From positions 39,953 to 103,952 of the forward strand of contig NZ_JAIUMR010000011.1 of NCBI RefSeq assembly GCF_022565475.1: a DNA stretch of 64,000 bases, given 5' to 3'. Every line of letters begins with the position of its first letter. Position 1 is the stretch's first letter. The position numbers were made by a program, and so were the translations under genes. The notes below the pieces were generated by a model. That model searched no databases. It was not told where the DNA came from and saw nothing but the letters and a program-made list of their open reading frames with translations. Origin of the DNA: Aliidiomarina sp. (lineage in GTDB: Bacteria > Pseudomonadota > Gammaproteobacteria > Enterobacterales > Alteromonadaceae). This document shows positions 28,247-36,637 of this stretch, piece after piece.

Positions 28247-29656
28247 ATGGACATGCCATCTTTCGACGACCCATTTGGGCAAAAGCGCGAATCCGGCGAC
28301 CAACAACGGCAAATTTTTACCGTTTCCCGCCTGAACAGTGAAGTCAGGCGCCTACTCGAGTCGCACTTCGGCAACCTTTGGTTGGTCGGCGAAATCTCAA
28401 ACTTCTCCGCGCCCTCCTCGGGGCACTGGTACTTCACGCTCAAAGACGAACAAGCACAAGTTCGCTGCGCCATGTTCCGTGGCAACAATCAGCGCGTGCG
28501 ACTTGCCGTCAATGGCCGACCCAATTCACAAAACATGCACGGCATGCAAGTTCTTGTTCGTGCTCGGCTAAGCTTGTACGAGCCGCGCGGTGATTATCAG
28601 TTGATTGTCGAACATCTTGAAGCCGCCGGTGAAGGTTTATTGCAGCAACAGTTTGAAGCGCTGAAACAAAAACTCCAACAAGAAGGGCTGTTCGCCCTTG
28701 AGCGCAAAAAACCGTTACCCAAACAAGTGCGCACGCTCGGTGTGATTACCTCGCCCACAGGCGCCGCCATTAAAGATGTTCTTAGTGTTTTGAAGCGCCG
28801 CGACCCGAGTCTCGAAGTCATTATTTATCCCGCGCAAGTGCAAGGCGCGGACGCCCCGGCGCAGTTGCGCCAAGCCTTGGCCACAGCCATTCGCCGCAAT
28901 GAAGTTGACGTGCTTTTGCTCACCCGTGGGGGCGGTTCGTTAGAGGATTTATGCTGTTTTAACGACGAAGCCTTGGCTCGCGACCTTGCCGCCTGTCCGT
29001 TACCCACCATTAGTGCGGTTGGCCACGAAGTCGATTTTAGTATTTGCGACTTTGTCGCTGATATACGTGCGGCAACCCCATCAGCTGCAGCTGAATTGGT
29101 CAGCCAAGATCAACAGCAGCTGGTGCGGCAATTGCAACAAGCCGAACAACAAGCAACCCGCGCGATGCAGCAAATCTTACAACGTCAACGCACGCAGTTA
29201 GTGCATTTACGTCAACGTCTGCAGCCATTAAGCCCGCAACAGCGTTTGCAAATGCGTGCTCAGCAGCTCGATGACTGGCAACAACGTGCGGAGCAAGCAA
29301 TGGTGCGTCGTCTGCGCCAACAGCAGCAACAACTGCAGCAGCTCCAACACCGTCTCCAACGTGCCCAACCCGGTCACGCATTGCCCGCACTGCGTCAGCG
29401 TACCGAGCAGCTCTACAATCAAGGCGTACGCGCTATCACACAGCGCCTCAATCAAGCCCTCAGCCGTCAGCAAGCAGCCCAGCAAACCCTCGACATCGTC
29501 AGCCCCTTGCACACCCTTAAACGCGGCTACAGCATTACCGTCAACGCCAACGGCAACATCATCCGTAACGCCAGCGCCTTCAAACCTGGCGACGAGCTAC
29601 GCACCCGCTTCGCCGAAGGCGAAGTCATCAGCGAAGTCCGCCAAGTTAATCCCTAG
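28247..29656 (+). CDS. xseA: Exodeoxyribonuclease VII large subunit
   Basis: A 469-residue protein with the N-terminal OB-fold ([41 protein letters not shown]), the catalytic region ([38 protein letters not shown]) and a long Gln-rich coiled coil (about 300-410) before the conserved end [13 protein letters not shown]. With XseB it degrades single-stranded DNA into acid-soluble oligonucleotides. ATG 28247 has GAGGT upstream; the frame back to 28151 overlaps the guaB promoter. The xseB gene is not next to it. The 3' end runs straight into the 20-bp repeats of locus 2a. Confidence 0.97.
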   Translation: MDMPSFDDPFGQKRESGDQQRQIFTVSRLNSEVRRLLESHFGNLWLVGEISNFSAPSSGHWYFTLKDEQAQVRCAMFRGNNQRVRLAVNGRPNSQNMHGMQVLVRARLSLYEPRGDYQLIVEHLEAAGEGLLQQQFEALKQKLQQEGLFALERKKPLPKQVRTLGVITSPTGAAIKDVLSVLKRRDPSLEVIIYPAQVQGADAPAQLRQALATAIRRNEVDVLLLTRGGGSLEDLCCFNDEALARDLAACPLPTISAVGHEVDFSICDFVADIRAATPSAAAELVSQDQQQLVRQLQQAEQQATRAMQQILQRQRTQLVHLRQRLQPLSPQQRLQMRAQQLDDWQQRAEQAMVRRLRQQQQQLQQLQHRLQRAQPGHALPALRQRTEQLYNQGVRAITQRLNQALSRQQAAQQTLDIVSPLHTLKRGYSITVNANGNIIRNASAFKPGDELRTRFAEGEVISEVRQVNP

Positions 29657-29660
29657 CTTG

Positions 29661-29720
29661 GCTTGGGCTTCCGTGTTGGGGCTTGGGCTTCCGTGTTGGG
29701 GCTTGGGCTTCCGTGTTGGG
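29661..29720 (+). repeat. Three perfect 20-bp tandem repeats, left arm of locus 2a
   Basis: The unit GCTTGGGCTTCCGTGTTGGG occurs three times without a mismatch, starting 4 bp after the xseA stop, and runs on as GCTTGAGCTGTTG into the family 2 core. One inverted partner is present on the other side of the core (CCCCAACACTCGCGCCCAAG, about 29811-29830), so the left arm looks expanded by two units. Confidence 0.92.
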
Positions 29721-29830
29721 GCTTGAGCTGTTGTCGGATAGCTCGAGTACATACATGTATAGCTATGGCATCGCCATCCATGGCGACGACATTCCGATAA
29801 CAGCTCAAGCCCCAACACTCGCGCCCAAGT
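29721..29830. repeat. Composite palindrome locus 2a (family 2 core 29734-29797)
   Basis: Arms CTTGAGCTGTTGTCGGA on the left and TCCGATAACAGCTCAAG on the right enclose a 64-nt core running from TCGGA to TCCGA. The core holds one long hairpin (CATCGCCA-TCCA-TGGCGACG, one mismatch) and a short one (TACA-TACA-TGTA). It is 64 nt in both copies, and differs from copy 2b at only about six positions, although the arms of the two loci are unrelated. Located in the convergent gap between xseA and the Sel1-like gene. Confidence 0.88.
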
Positions 29831-30035
29831 AAACGCTCAGCGAAAGCCCAAACCTGCAAAGCTAAGACTTCCCACCATAGCGGTGACATTCCGATAACAG
29901 CCCAAGTCCCACCACTCGCGCACAAGCAAACGCTCAGCGAAAGCCCAAACCTGCAAAGCTATGACTTCCCACCATAGCGACGACATTCCGATAACAGCCC
30001 AAGCCCCACCACTCGCGCCCAAGCAAACGCTTAGC
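29788..30035 (+). repeat. 97-bp direct repeats (about 2.5 copies)
   Basis: GACATTCCGATAACAG starts at 29788, 29885 and 29982, an exact 97-bp period. Each unit contains the 3' edge of the family 2 core plus the right arm of locus 2a. The second and third copies lack the rest of the core and instead carry a shorter stem GCTATG...CATAGC. The last copy is cut by the 3' end of the Sel1-like gene at 30036. The array explains the whole gap; the overlapping open frames in it are repeat translations. Confidence 0.9.
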
Positions 30036-31115
30036 TCAAGATCTAATATCGGCGAGGATTGCTACAGCACGTTCGTCACCCGCGGCAGCTGCTTGTTCGA
30101 GAAGTTGCAGACCGCGAGCGCGCTCAGCGTCATCAGCCGCAAGATTATGAAGCTGTGCACCATAGAAAGTCATGACAGTGAGATCGCCTTGGTCAATGAG
30201 ATATTGCGCCCAGGTTTGAGAAAAAAATTGCAACGCCATAAAGTGCTGGGCTGGCTGATAACCGCCTCGAGCAGCGCGGTCATACCAAACCCACGGGCGA
30301 TAATCAGCCAACATAGGATAGGGTTCGTTATTGCGGTCGCGCGTCATAGCCAAGCCACCTAAAAACATTTGTTGTTCCGGAACACCAGCTTCCGCCAAAG
30401 GCAAGGCACGATCGAGCGATGCCTGAATGACTTTCAGTTCCTCAGCGGTATTGAGGTCGAGTCGATAGTCTAATAGGACACGCGTATACTGAATTTGATC
30501 GGCTGCTGGATAGCGAAATTGATTTTCAACGCGGCGATAGTTACGGGTGAAATCAGTCATCGGTTCATTCAATACCGTTGAGGCCAACACATGCCCTCGT
30601 TTACTGACCACTTGCACGATATTCACCCAAGTCTGCATGCCTTGCCGATCATAATGAGGTGGGTATTCAGGTTGTGCGCGTCGTCGTGCAGGACGATATT
30701 CACGGTCACGAAGCTCAAGCCAACTGGGTGAACGAGCGACAATGAGCTCATCTTTCAACATTGTATAAAACGCTTCTGCTGCATCGAGCTCTTCTGCACT
30801 TAAGTGCGGCTCAATTTGCACCAACAAATCCTCGGCACTCTGATGTCGCCACGCTTTCGCAGCCCGCAGATAGCCCACCGATTTCACTGGGTCATAATCC
30901 GTCCCAAGCTCTTCAATGCTGAACACACCTAAGTAATAGGCAGCATCAGGGCTACCTAACGGCAAATACTTTAACATTTGGTCATAAGCCGACTCATAAT
31001 TACCGTCGCGGTAATCAATGATGGCGTGACGCAAAGTGATAGGCTCGGCATCAGCCAGCGCTTGAATAGGTAGCAGGTAAATCAAAAATAAAAAAGTGAA
31101 GCAAATCCTCTGCAT
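30036..31115 (-). CDS. Secreted protein with TPR/Sel1-like repeats and a TonB-C-like region
   Basis: A 359-residue protein with a signal peptide (about 1-21, MQRICFTFLFLIYLLPIQALA). Sel1/TPR-like helices occur near the N-terminus (AIIDYRDGNYESAYDQML, DAAYYLGVFSIEE) and the C-terminus (GYQPAQHFMALQFF, RGLQLLEQAAAAGDERAVAIL). Between them, TWVNIVQVVSKRGHVLASTV followed by NYRRVENQFRYPA resembles a TonB C-terminal-like fold. This combination is known from periplasmic scaffold proteins of gammaproteobacteria; no enzymatic role is implied. I choose ATG 31115 since AAGGAA lies 7 nt upstream; starts at 31133 and 31181 are less likely. Function unknown. Confidence 0.8.
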   Translation of the reverse strand: MQRICFTFLFLIYLLPIQALADAEPITLRHAIIDYRDGNYESAYDQMLKYLPLGSPDAAYYLGVFSIEELGTDYDPVKSVGYLRAAKAWRHQSAEDLLVQIEPHLSAEELDAAEAFYTMLKDELIVARSPSWLELRDREYRPARRRAQPEYPPHYDRQGMQTWVNIVQVVSKRGHVLASTVLNEPMTDFTRNYRRVENQFRYPAADQIQYTRVLLDYRLDLNTAEELKVIQASLDRALPLAEAGVPEQQMFLGGLAMTRDRNNEPYPMLADYRPWVWYDRAARGGYQPAQHFMALQFFSQTWAQYLIDQGDLTVMTFYGAQLHNLAADDAERARGLQLLEQAAAAGDERAVAILADIRS

Positions 31116-31297
31116 AACATTGTTCCTTAACATTCGATTAAATTCCAACCTACCGCCAACACCAACCGACCGCAAGCACATTTAATCTAATGGCTAATTG
31201 CATTCTAGGGTTGCGTTTTGTATTTTCTGAACTTTTTTGAGCGTTTTGTTTTAGTTGGAGCTGCAGCGTAACAACAACTTCAATTCCGGCTTAATAA

Positions 31298-31322
31298 ATT
31301 ACATATTGCGTAATGCGTAACG
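31298..31322 (+). promoter_or_regulatory. Candidate HigA operator
   Basis: ATTAC (31298-31302) and GTAAT (31310-31314) form an inverted repeat with a 7-nt spacer, followed by a second GCGTAA direct copy. It lies 19-43 bp upstream of the higB ATG, where HigA repressors bind in other systems. Evidence is position and symmetry only. Confidence 0.35.
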
Positions 31323-31340
31323 ATTGGGCAGAATAATTGT

Positions 31341-31619
31341 ATGATTAAAAGCTTCAAACACAAAGGACTGGAAAAGTTCTTCACCAACGGGAGCAAGGCA
31401 GGCATTCAGGCTCACCACGCACAACGTATTGAAGAACGATTACAAGCGCTTCATACCGCTACGGTCGTCGAAGATATGGACATTCCCGGATGGCGTCTAC
31501 ACGCACTAAAAGGAAATCGTGAAGGCTTATGGGTAATTAACGTAAGTGGAAACTGGCGCATCGTTTTCGAGTTTATTGATGGTCACGCCTACGTTGTGAA
31601 TTATGAGGACTACCACTGA
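31341..31619 (+). CDS. higB: HigB-type toxin (RelE/ParE superfamily mRNA interferase)
   Basis: The 92-residue basic protein has the compact RelE-like fold signature of the HigB-1 group: MIKSFKHKGLEKFF, GWRLHALKGNREGLWVINV, NWRIVFEFIDGHAY and a C-terminal NYEDYH. Members cleave ribosome-bound mRNA and are held in check by the antitoxin made from the next gene. As typical for hig loci, the toxin gene comes first. Its stop overlaps the antitoxin ATG. Genes of this type are often horizontally acquired; the locus lies beside palindrome 2b. Confidence 0.9.
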   Translation: MIKSFKHKGLEKFFTNGSKAGIQAHHAQRIEERLQALHTATVVEDMDIPGWRLHALKGNREGLWVINVSGNWRIVFEFIDGHAYVVNYEDYH

Positions 31620-31915
31620 TGAGCATTCAACAATACAAGCCTTTGCACCCAGGGGAATTCATCAAGCGGGTGTATCTTGAGCCATTTAACCTGAGTTCCA
31701 ATGAATTGGCTCGAAAGCTAAAAATGAGCGCTGCCCAAGTGAGCCGGCTACTCAATTGTAAGTCCGATTTGTCTCCGACTGTCGCGCTAAAGCTCTCGAA
31801 GGTTCTAGGCCGCTCCCCGGAAAGCTGGCTGGCAATGCAAGACAACTTCAACCTATGGCAAGCACGAAAGACTATTGATCTAGCTGAATACGAAACCATC
31901 GAGTTCGCTGTCTAA
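31619..31915 (+). CDS. higA: HigA-type antitoxin, XRE-family regulator
   Basis: The 98-residue product has the HigA N-terminal signature LHPGEFIKRVYLEPFNLSS followed by a helix-turn-helix (NELARKLKMSAAQVSRLLN, about 27-47) and PTVALKLSKVLGRSPESWLAMQ. It neutralises HigB and autorepresses the operon. It overlaps higB by 1 nt (TGATG), giving translational coupling. The stop is followed 25 bp later by the outer repeats of locus 2b. Confidence 0.92.
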   Translation: MSIQQYKPLHPGEFIKRVYLEPFNLSSNELARKLKMSAAQVSRLLNCKSDLSPTVALKLSKVLGRSPESWLAMQDNFNLWQARKTIDLAEYETIEFAV

Positions 31916-31940
31916 GCGAAATTAAAGCCTCAGTATGTGG

Positions 31941-32214
31941 GCGTGAATGACTTGCGAATGCTGCTTTCTCGGATGGCCATGTTGCAGCGCTTCAGCGCGA
32001 GGGACGCCGGAGGGGATTGCTGAGGAATGCCAAACTAAAGGCTCGAAGGCGTGAATGGGTTGCGAATGCTGCTTTCTCGGAATGTCGTCGCCATGGATGG
32101 CGACGCCATAGCGATACACGGATGTACTCGAGCGATCCGAGAAAGTGGCTTCGCAAGCCATGGAAGCCTACGAAGCCTATTTCGAGCGGTCCTCAGGAGT
32201 CCCCTCCGGTGGCC
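31941..32214. repeat. Composite palindrome locus 2b (family 2 core 32077-32140)
   Basis: The core is inverted relative to copy 2a and has the perfect stem CGTCGCCA-TCCA-TGGCGACG. Nested arms extend from 32001 to 32214: TTTCTCGGA against TCCGAGAAA next to the core, GGTTGCGAA against TTCGCAAGCC further out, and GCCGGAGGGG with CTGAGGA against TCCTCAG and CCCCTCCGG at the base. A direct repeat of the left arm (GCGTGAATG...GCTTTCTCGGA) is found at 31941-31973 and again at 32049-32081, offset 108 bp. The whole fills the convergent gap between higA and mscS. Confidence 0.85.
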
Positions 32215-32235
32215 CGGAAGCTGAAGCGCCAGCCT

Positions 32236-33096
32236 TTAGGTTTTGTCGACCTTGAGGACGCGCATCTCGCCGGCTTCGCCTTCGGGGTGGTGGAGGTGAA
32301 CATCCATTTGTGGATATGGGATGCCGATGCCGTTTTCGTCGAGGGCGTTTTTAATACGTTCCATCATGTCCCAGTAGACTGGCCAATAGTCTTCGCTCTT
32401 GACCCATGGGCGGACAATTAAATCAACCGACGAGTCATTCAATGCAGTGACTGCAACGCGCGGAGCTGGTTCCTTTAAAACACGCTCGTCGTTGGTGATG
32501 ACGTTCATCAGGACTTCTTTCGTCTTTTTCAGGTCTGCCTTATACGAAACACCGATAAGCATGTCGACGCGGCGCGTCGCTTCTTCGGAGAAGTTCGTGA
32601 TTTCACTGCCGGTAATACGCGAGTTCGGCACGATCACCAACTTGTTGTCGGGCGTTTTCAAGATTGTTGTAAACAGCTCAATGCGTTGAACCGTGCCTTG
32701 AATACCACCTGCGTCAACATAGTCGCCCGATTTGAACGGGTGATAGATCATGATCAGCACGCCCGATGCAAAGTTGGCGAGTGAGCCTTGTAATGACAAA
32801 CCAATGGCTAAACCGGCCGCACCAAGAATGGCGACAAACGAAGTGGTTTGGATACCGACATGCGAGAGTGACATGAGAATTGCAGCAACAATAATAATTG
32901 CCCGCAATATACTCGCAAGGAAAGACACCACGGCATTATCAATTTTGCTGGTTTCAAGACGCTTGACCATAAAGTTGGACAGCGCTCTTGCGATCATGAA
33001 ACCGCCGATGATGATGATCAAAGCGACAATCACCTTGCCGCCAAAGAGCAACATGGTTTCTTGATTTTCTGCTACCCAGTCGAGAGGCTCGTTCAT
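32236..33096 (-). CDS. mscS: Small-conductance mechanosensitive channel
   Basis: A 286-residue protein, the same length as E. coli MscS. It has three transmembrane helices, with the pore-lining TM3 signature GAAGLAIGLSLQGSLANFASGV, then the beta domain (DYVDAGGIQGTVQRIELFTT, PNSRITGSEITNFS) and the C-terminal cytoplasmic vestibule. It opens on membrane tension to release solutes after osmotic down-shock. ATG 33096 has AAGGA upstream. It lies 35 bp after gspN on the same strand, so transcription may continue from the secretion operon. Confidence 0.95.
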   Translation of the reverse strand: MNEPLDWVAENQETMLLFGGKVIVALIIIIGGFMIARALSNFMVKRLETSKIDNAVVSFLASILRAIIIVAAILMSLSHVGIQTTSFVAILGAAGLAIGLSLQGSLANFASGVLIMIYHPFKSGDYVDAGGIQGTVQRIELFTTILKTPDNKLVIVPNSRITGSEITNFSEEATRRVDMLIGVSYKADLKKTKEVLMNVITNDERVLKEPAPRVAVTALNDSSVDLIVRPWVKSEDYWPVYWDMMERIKNALDENGIGIPYPQMDVHLHHPEGEAGEMRVLKVDKT

Positions 33097-33131
33097 GAAA
33101 GATTCCTTATCTATTAGAAAGTATGAATGCA

Positions 33132-33878
33132 TTATAGCCGAAAGTTAAAGTACCTTCGACCTTCTGCATCCGGTTGACCTAACCAAGCGAGTAACTCGGT
33201 CAGCCCTTGCGGTGCACCAGCCTGTGGCGCAATCCCAATGCGTAAATCAATTCCATTGGGAGCAACTGTGCCGTCGACACTTAAGCCGAGTAAATTGTCT
33301 CGTGGCATCTGCACTAACATGCGGCCATCGGCACAGCCAATGTTGGTCGTGTAGTCACCTAATGGTTGCCAGCGACGATTAAATTCACCTTCGATATCAA
33401 AGCCCCGGGCCTGACCATTCAGGATTTCACACAGCGGCTGGCCAAGCATGAACTCATCGATTTGCAAGGTCAGCGCACCGCGCAATGGAATCGGCGACGA
33501 CACTGGGCTGAGCGCCATGATTTCTTGTAGATTACCTGCAAAGCGAGCATCAATAACTTCGACTGAATTCATGCTCGCGATGACGCGCGCCTGACCAGTC
33601 AATGGATTGTCACGATGTGAGGTGATTTGCACATCAGCAACCGCGTGGAGGGTGAAGAAATGCAACGGTCGAAGTTGCCACTGGATCGCGTTCAACGCAA
33701 AATCAGGCGTCTCGACACGGCCTATTTGACCATTCCAAATCGTTCCTTGAACGTGCTGAAGCTCAATTCCATTAGGGAGCGGCGCAAACGCAACAACCAG
33801 GCGAGCCGGCAACATCACGACCAAGGTGATCATGTAAGCCAGAATAAAAACAACAATTAACTTAGTCCGAACAGCCAT
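33132..33878 (-). CDS. gspN: Type II secretion system protein N
   Basis: A 248-residue protein with one N-terminal transmembrane helix (about 5-27, KLIVVFILAYMITLVVM) and a periplasmic beta-rich domain (FAPLPNGIELQHVQGTIWNGQ), typical of GspN. It is the last gene of the gsp cluster. AGGAA lies 6 nt before ATG 33878; the frame also contains a GTG at 33884. GspN is found only in some systems and its role is poorly defined, probably stabilising the inner membrane platform. Confidence 0.9.
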   Translation of the reverse strand: MAVRTKLIVVFILAYMITLVVMLPARLVVAFAPLPNGIELQHVQGTIWNGQIGRVETPDFALNAIQWQLRPLHFFTLHAVADVQITSHRDNPLTGQARVIASMNSVEVIDARFAGNLQEIMALSPVSSPIPLRGALTLQIDEFMLGQPLCEILNGQARGFDIEGEFNRRWQPLGDYTTNIGCADGRMLVQMPRDNLLGLSVDGTVAPNGIDLRIGIAPQAGAPQGLTELLAWLGQPDAEGRRYFNFRL

Positions 33879-33892
33879 GGACACTTCCTATT

Positions 33893-34447
33893 TTAACCAG
33901 TGGCGCGAATTTGCAAACGGCGCACCCGAACAACACCGGTCGTGTTCGTTTCGGTAACGTCCAAGCTTTCAATTAAGACGCCACGTTCACTCAATTGCAC
34001 GAGTAACTCCAGCAACGCGTTGAATTGTGCTTCATTGAATACTAAAACCAAAGACTCATTCTGAGGCTGCACCCGTGAGACGTCTATATCTAACTGACCA
34101 GTGAGCTGATTGACGACGCTATTGAGTTGGTTTGCACGAACTTGTTGCACACTTTGTTGCTGCCGATTACGCGCTTGCAGCACCAAGGCAATCTGTTGCT
34201 CCACATGACGCTGGGTTTGTATCTGTGCTTGCAAACGCATTTCCGCCCGCTCAATGCGCTCGTTCAGCGGCTGCCAGAAACCAAACCAAAGAATCGCAAG
34301 GGCAATAAACACAGCCATGACTTGAATTAAGCGTTGTTCTCGAGTTTGCAGCCCCTGCCAGCGCTGAGCCAGTTGCGCTTTGTATTTATCCAAACTTGGG
34401 CGTAACCTTTCATTCAGCGGTGCGGTGATTTTCGCTAATGCATTCAT
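33893..34447 (-). CDS. gspM: Type II secretion system protein M
   Basis: A 184-residue bitopic protein: cytoplasmic N-terminus, one transmembrane helix at about 41-59 (LIQVMAVFIALAILWFGFW), a Gln-rich coiled coil (about 65-105) and a small ferredoxin-like periplasmic domain. GspM partners GspL in the inner membrane platform. It overlaps gspL by 4 nt (ATGA). Confidence 0.93.
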   Translation of the reverse strand: MNALAKITAPLNERLRPSLDKYKAQLAQRWQGLQTREQRLIQVMAVFIALAILWFGFWQPLNERIERAEMRLQAQIQTQRHVEQQIALVLQARNRQQQSVQQVRANQLNSVVNQLTGQLDIDVSRVQPQNESLVLVFNEAQFNALLELLVQLSERGVLIESLDVTETNTTGVVRVRRLQIRATG

Positions 34448-35637
34448 GAGCCGCTCCTGACGATAATGGTCCCGTTAATTTGTCCTGCTCGATTCGCCAA
34501 CTGGCCCTGCTCCGCCTGCAGTGATTGCTCCCGCGCGGCTTGCACAAAGCGCTCAAACGACTGTAAGTTTTGACCATTGGCTTGGATACGCAGCTCATCG
34601 CGCTGCTGATCATAATTCAAGCTGGTCAATTCGATCGGTGCTGCACGAAACGCTGGTGCCAACTGATTCAATAACACCACAACCCCGCCGCCACTCGCAC
34701 CGCCCGTTCGTGCGACATGTTGTTGCAGTTGATAGCGGATATCGACCACGCGGCTTTCTTCAGGGAACGTATCTAAATACAGCTGTTCATATTGCTGCCG
34801 AACCTGTTGCGCTTCGCGTTCTAGTTCAATAACAGTCACCATTTTGTCGACAAAGAGCAGAGCTACGAGCACAGCAGCGGCCACCGCTGGGAATTTCCAG
34901 GGGCCTATATTAAAGGCTGTTTTCTGCTGGACTCGATAATCCCCCTGCAGGAGATTGACCGCTTCATGCGCTGCTAACTGCGCACCAAGCTCAAGCGCTA
35001 ATGTTTCCTCGCCGGCCTCGACGACAGCAGGTGGTTGTTGCCATTCAATTTCACCGTAACTCACGATTTTTGCCAAAACCTCGTCACCGTCTGGTTGCAC
35101 ATAGGTCGCTAAATAAGGGTCCAAACTCAACGCTTGCCATGGTCCTTGGCGGATAACCCAAGCTTCAGCAAAATCAGCCACGCTCCATTGCTGCTCGACC
35201 ACGGGCAGCATAAAAAAGTCAGGATACAGAGCTGTAGGTCTCAATTTTGCTGCTGCCAGCGCTTCGAGCCAGCGGTCAATGGCCCGTTTGGCAACCACGA
35301 GCACCGGGATTTGATCGGACTTCGGCAGCTGCTCCGGCCAAGCAAAATGCAAATTATCTATGTCTTCCGCCAACTCATCTTCAAGTGCGAACGGGATTAC
35401 CTGTTGCAACTGGCGGCGCGACTTTTGCGGAATCTCAATGTTATGCCAAGCAACCGCTAGCGAGCTCACAAACACGCGCAAGTCTCGCCCCTGCGCCTTT
35501 TCGGTCAGACTGGGTAAGTCATTCAATCCTGCCAACTGGCCACTAGCTACCGTTGTTCTTCCGGCCGAGTTCCAAATCAACCAAAATACTGGCGCATTAT
35601 CGGAAGCTGGAAGACGAATTATTATCTGTTCGTTCAT
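34444..35637 (-). CDS. gspL: Type II secretion system protein L
   Basis: The 397-residue protein has the actin-like cytoplasmic domain of GspL (about 1-240, VWNS-type motifs such as VFWLIWNSAG and QVIPFALEDELAEDIDNLHFA), one transmembrane helix at about 255-273 and a periplasmic ferredoxin-like domain. It recruits the GspE ATPase to the membrane. I place the start at ATG 35637 behind GGGAGGAT; this overlaps gspK by 41 bp. The longer frame to 35682 has no ribosome binding site. Confidence 0.93.
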   Translation of the reverse strand: MNEQIIIRLPASDNAPVFWLIWNSAGRTTVASGQLAGLNDLPSLTEKAQGRDLRVFVSSLAVAWHNIEIPQKSRRQLQQVIPFALEDELAEDIDNLHFAWPEQLPKSDQIPVLVVAKRAIDRWLEALAAAKLRPTALYPDFFMLPVVEQQWSVADFAEAWVIRQGPWQALSLDPYLATYVQPDGDEVLAKIVSYGEIEWQQPPAVVEAGEETLALELGAQLAAHEAVNLLQGDYRVQQKTAFNIGPWKFPAVAAAVLVALLFVDKMVTVIELEREAQQVRQQYEQLYLDTFPEESRVVDIRYQLQQHVARTGGASGGGVVVLLNQLAPAFRAAPIELTSLNYDQQRDELRIQANGQNLQSFERFVQAAREQSLQAEQGQLANRAGQINGTIIVRSGS

Positions 35638-36637
35638 CCGTTTCGTATCCTCCCCGCGAGCGATGCACGACGTATGCCTCACCGTTGGTTATATGTAACT
35701 GACTAACCCCATAAAACTCTAGATCACCATATTGAATTGCTGCACGCAACTCAAAGTATTGACTTTCTACGGTCAAAGCTTCTATTTCTGGAAGCCCCTG
35801 GATGGTTTGTCCTTCGCCTACGAGATTTTGAATTTCGGTTTGTTGCTGAATACTCTCAACATCGGCAAAGCCGTCCTGCGGTCGAGCACCAAGTAGACTC
35901 TGTGCACTATTCATGTCCATTTGGCCGCGGAAAAACGCGACAATAAGTTCGGCACGATCCTCAGGTACCGTATTTAGATTCAATCGCCACTGGGTTTGCG
36001 CGGGTATGACACAGACAAACGGTCGTAATCGTTCATAGACCTCCTGCGTATAACCCATGATTTGGCGCAACTCCGAGCGATGCGAAAGCAAACTATTTGC
36101 GGCTTGGTATGGCTGCGGTAACGACTCGTAGTCGGCATCTTCAGCACCTAAATTACTATGCAGCTGGCTGTCCTTGTCGATCCAGTCAATTAAAGTTGCG
36201 GTAAGCCGTTCCGCTGTATATTGATCAAATTCAAGGGCTTCCAATAGTGCTTGATACTGCTCCATGGCCAACGTCAGCGCGGCCAAATCTTCTTCGTTTT
36301 TATACAGCGCGTTGAGGTTAAAGCAACTATGTAAATCTTTGATTTCTCCAGCAATCATGCCATTACGAACAGGGAATGGGCCTTGCTGAGTCGCCCAGTT
36401 CTGCTCTAAATGCACGCGATTGTCGTCTTCCTCAAGCTCAGCAAGCAGCACTTGTCGCACAAGTGACTCTGCACTCATCCAATGCCAGTAGGCCTGCTCG
36501 GCGTGATCACTGCTAATAACGCGGGCGATTTGTAAGCGCAAGCGACCACTCATTTGCACCGCTAATACAGTGACAATAACGACGATCAGCAGCACCGTGA
36601 TAATCGCGACGCCCTGCTGGCGTTTTGGCGACTTCAT
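35597..36637 (-). CDS. gspK: Type II secretion minor pseudopilin K
   Basis: A 346-residue minor pseudopilin with a prepilin leader (MKSPKRQQG, cleavage before VAIITVLLIVVIVTVLA) lacking Glu5, as GspK usually does, and the large alpha domain with the SAM-like helical region (LNLNTVPEDRAELIVAFFRG). With GspI and GspJ it forms the tip that starts the pseudopilus. ATG 36637 has GGAG upstream and overlaps the gspJ stop by 4 nt. Confidence 0.94.
   Translation of the reverse strand: MKSPKRQQGVAIITVLLIVVIVTVLAVQMSGRLRLQIARVISSDHAEQAYWHWMSAESLVRQVLLAELEEDDNRVHLEQNWATQQGPFPVRNGMIAGEIKDLHSCFNLNALYKNEEDLAALTLAMEQYQALLEALEFDQYTAERLTATLIDWIDKDSQLHSNLGAEDADYESLPQPYQAANSLLSHRSELRQIMGYTQEVYERLRPFVCVIPAQTQWRLNLNTVPEDRAELIVAFFRGQMDMNSAQSLLGARPQDGFADVESIQQQTEIQNLVGEGQTIQGLPEIEALTVESQYFELRAAIQYGDLEFYGVSQLHITNGEAYVVHRSRGGYETDERTDNNSSSSFR

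Noticed and set aside
29597..30022. Open frames with repeated ALQVWAFAERLL peptides
   Set aside because: Translation of the 97-bp repeats; the period matches the DNA array and no start signal is present.
29788..30035. Possible CRISPR-like array
   Set aside because: Units are contiguous with near-identical sequence throughout and no unique spacers; no cas genes are in the window.
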